Source: Caldilinea sp. (GTDB lineage: Bacteria > Chloroflexota > Anaerolineae > Caldilineales > Caldilineaceae). Taken from it: 6,788 bases of DNA. Shown piece by piece: positions 5,589 to 6,788 of this stretch. The stretch is from assembly GCA_026389955.1 (NCBI GenBank), contig JAPLGY010000212.1:1-6788 (forward strand), in the 5' to 3' direction. The notes beneath the pieces were generated by a model that was not told where the DNA came from, searched no databases, and saw nothing but the letters and a program-made list of their open reading frames with translations. The translations under genes and the position numbers were made by a program. Position 1 is the first letter of the stretch. Each line of letters begins with the position of its first letter.

Positions 5589-6476
5589 ATGATGCAAGAA
5601 AAAGTTCGGATCGGCGTTTTGGGGGGCAGTGGCGTCTACCAAATGGAAGCGTTGAGCGCTGTCGAAGAAATTGTGCTCGACACACCCTTTGGGGCTCCGT
5701 CGGATGCGTACGTGGTCGGCACCCTTGGCGGGCAGCGGGTGGCGTTTCTGGCCCGCCACGGACGGGGTCACCGCTTCAGCCCGCACCGGGTCAACTACCG
5801 AGCCAATCTCTACGGCTTCAAAATGCTCGGCGTCGAATACCTGATTGGGGTCAGCGCCTGTGGCAGCCTGCGCGAAGACCTGGCACCTGGCCACATCGTC
5901 ATTCCCAACCAGCTCTTTGACCGCACCCAAGGGCGCAAACTCAGTTTTTTCGACGACCCAGAGGTCGGAACCGAAGGGCTGGTTGTCCATGTCGGGGTTG
6001 CAGATCCCTTCTGCAGCCTGCTCTCGGACATTTGCTTCGAAGCAGTCAAACAGACCGGGGCCGCCGTACACTGGGGAGGAAATTTTGTCACGATCGAGGG
6101 ACCCCGCTTCAGCACCAAAGCCGAGAGCCGTACGTTTCGAAGTTGGGGGATGGACCTCATCGGCATGACGACGACCCCAGAAGCCCAGCTGGCGCGCGAG
6201 GCGGAGATGAGTTATGCCGTGATGGCGCATGTCACTGACTACGATGTCTGGCACGAAAGCGAAACGCCGGTCACCGTGGAGAAGGTGATCCAAACGCTGC
6301 TCGCCAATGCGGAGGTTGCCAAACAAGCGGTGATCAACGCCGTGCAGCTGCTGGAAGGGGTGGGTCCTTCCCCACAGCAGGGCGCCTTGCGCGACGCGAT
6401 CATCACCAACCGCTCCGCTGTCCGTCGTGAGGTCATCGAACGATTGACACTTTTGGTGGGACACTATTTTGGCTGA
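5589..6476 (+). CDS. mtnP: S-methyl-5'-thioadenosine phosphorylase
   Basis: MtnP cleaves 5'-methylthioadenosine (MTA), the by-product of polyamine synthesis and other S-adenosylmethionine reactions, with phosphate to adenine and 5-methylthioribose-1-phosphate. This feeds methionine and purine salvage. The 295-residue protein has the family length. Motifs in order: phosphate-binding GVLGGSG (9-15), ARHGRGHRFSPHRVNYRAN (55-73, with R57 and H58), VSACGSLRED (88-97), the family signature TIEGPRFSTKAES (168-180), GMTTTPEAQLAREAEMSYA (192-210) and HVTDYDVW (214-221). D217 and D219 correspond to the Asp pair that selects adenine over 6-oxopurines, which argues for MTA rather than inosine or guanosine. 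The start is the ATG at 5589 (or the adjacent 5592). An in-frame ATG at 5520 would add 23 residues with no resemblance to the family and has no SD of its own. The gene follows the epimerase by 118 structured bases, so separate control is likely. Confidence 0.95.
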   Translation: MMQEKVRIGVLGGSGVYQMEALSAVEEIVLDTPFGAPSDAYVVGTLGGQRVAFLARHGRGHRFSPHRVNYRANLYGFKMLGVEYLIGVSACGSLREDLAPGHIVIPNQLFDRTQGRKLSFFDDPEVGTEGLVVHVGVADPFCSLLSDICFEAVKQTGAAVHWGGNFVTIEGPRFSTKAESRTFRSWGMDLIGMTTTPEAQLAREAEMSYAVMAHVTDYDVWHESETPVTVEKVIQTLLANAEVAKQAVINAVQLLEGVGPSPQQGALRDAIITNRSAVRREVIERLTLLVGHYFG

Positions 6477-6508
6477 AAACCGAAGCAAACGGTTGTGTAC
6501 TGCAAAAT

Positions 6509-6537
6509 TTGTCCAGAGGGCTTTTCTGCGCTATACT
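6509..6537 (+). promoter_or_regulatory. Sigma-70-type promoter of rpmG
   Basis: TTGTCC (6509-6514) and TATACT (6532-6537) are spaced by exactly 17 bases, matching consensus at 4 of 6 and 5 of 6 positions. Transcription would begin near 6544, giving a ~39-base leader. It lies in the 106-base gap after mtnP, so rpmG probably has its own transcript. The only other structure in the gap is a weak 5-bp hairpin (AACCG/CGGTT, 6478-6494) just after the mtnP stop, without a T-run. Confidence 0.65.
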
Positions 6538-6582
6538 TCTTTCCAGAAAGCTTTTGACCTGTAAGGGAAAGAGAGGGACAAG

Positions 6583-6744
6583 ATGGCCAAAAAAGGACCG
6601 CGTCAGATCATCAAGATGCGCAGCACAGAAAGCAAACACATGTATCTGACCACCAAAAACCGCCGCAACGACTCCGGCCGGATCGAACTGCGCAAATTTG
6701 ACCCGATCGTGCGCCGCCACGTCGTCTATCGCGAATCAAAGTGA
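6583..6744 (+). CDS. rpmG: 50S ribosomal protein L33, cysteine-free form
   Basis: This short gene encodes 53 residues, a normal L33 length. L33 is a small basic protein of the large ribosomal subunit near the E site. The family core is plain: [17 protein letters not shown] (1-17), [10 protein letters not shown] (21-30), IELRKFDP (34-41) and [11 protein letters not shown] (43-53). In zinc-binding L33 the first pair of Cys would lie at S13/S16 and the second in the FDPIVRRH stretch. Here all four are absent, giving the C-minus form, as in E. coli RpmG (which has similar KFDPVVRQHV). A strong purine-rich SD (AGGG at 6574-6577 within GAGAGGGA) sits 5 bases before the ATG. In many bacteria rpmG is followed by a tRNA-Trp or secE-nusG; the window ends too soon to tell. 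Confidence 0.95.
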   Translation: MAKKGPRQIIKMRSTESKHMYLTTKNRRNDSGRIELRKFDPIVRRHVVYRESK

Positions 6745-6788
6745 GCACATAGGTTTGACAAGTGATGTGGCAGGCGTAGGGAACTCTC

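Noticed and set aside
5535..6488. Minus-strand open frame of 317 codons opposite mtnP
   Set aside because: It mirrors almost the full mtnP gene, shows no family motif, and has no better claim than the clearly conserved + strand protein.
6755..6788. Perfect TTGACA (6755-6760) as a promoter, or the start of a tRNA at the right edge
   Set aside because: No acceptable -10 follows before the window ends (best is TAGGGA at 6777-6782). A tRNA reading from 6770 has plausible T8, A9 and A14 but no visible partner strands, so neither can be supported.

Overview
The window is GC-rich, densely coded bacterial chromosome with ordinary housekeeping and accessory metabolic genes. I see no transposase, phage gene, CRISPR array or toxin-antitoxin pair. 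The combination of short-form HisG with HisZ, a phosphorolytic MTA phosphorylase, an SRAP gene and scattered histidine genes would suit a free-living bacterium such as a member of the Chloroflexota. That placement is only a guess from gene content and style.

Left part (1-1950, + strand): the 3' portion of an FAD-dependent DAO-family amine/amino-acid oxidoreductase, truncated by the window edge. After a 37-base gap comes a complete PHP-family phosphoesterase, most like histidinol-phosphatase (HisJ/HisK type). Converging on it from the minus strand (1979-2671) is an SRAP/HMCES/YedK-type gene, the DNA-abasic-site crosslinking protein, with its own promoter and a perfect Shine-Dalgarno (SD) sequence.

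Centre (2672-5470): a 225-base divergent intergenic region holds the SRAP promoter, a 14-bp tandem duplication and an extended -10 promoter for a + strand operon. The operon reads hisZ, hisG (ATGA stop/start overlap), then an RmlC-type nucleotide-sugar epimerase homologue (17-base overlap with hisG). HisZ and short-form HisG together form the ATP phosphoribosyltransferase that commits ATP and PRPP to histidine. The epimerase homologue is the unexpected partner.

Right part (5471-6788, + strand): a 118-base spacer with two conspicuous hairpins leads into mtnP (S-methyl-5'-thioadenosine phosphorylase). A perfect SD lies 41 bases upstream of the mtnP start. A hairpin of about 33 bases between them would, if folded, leave an effective spacing of 8 bases. 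This looks like a split, structure-bridged ribosome binding site, and it is the most interesting item in the window. A good -35/-10 promoter then drives rpmG, a 53-residue cysteine-free ribosomal protein L33, followed by 44 bases in which I cannot support a feature.

I did not find an evident new multi-gene system. The items worth following up are the mtnP leader RNA, the unusual epimerase coupled to hisG, and the tandem repeat at the hisZ promoter.
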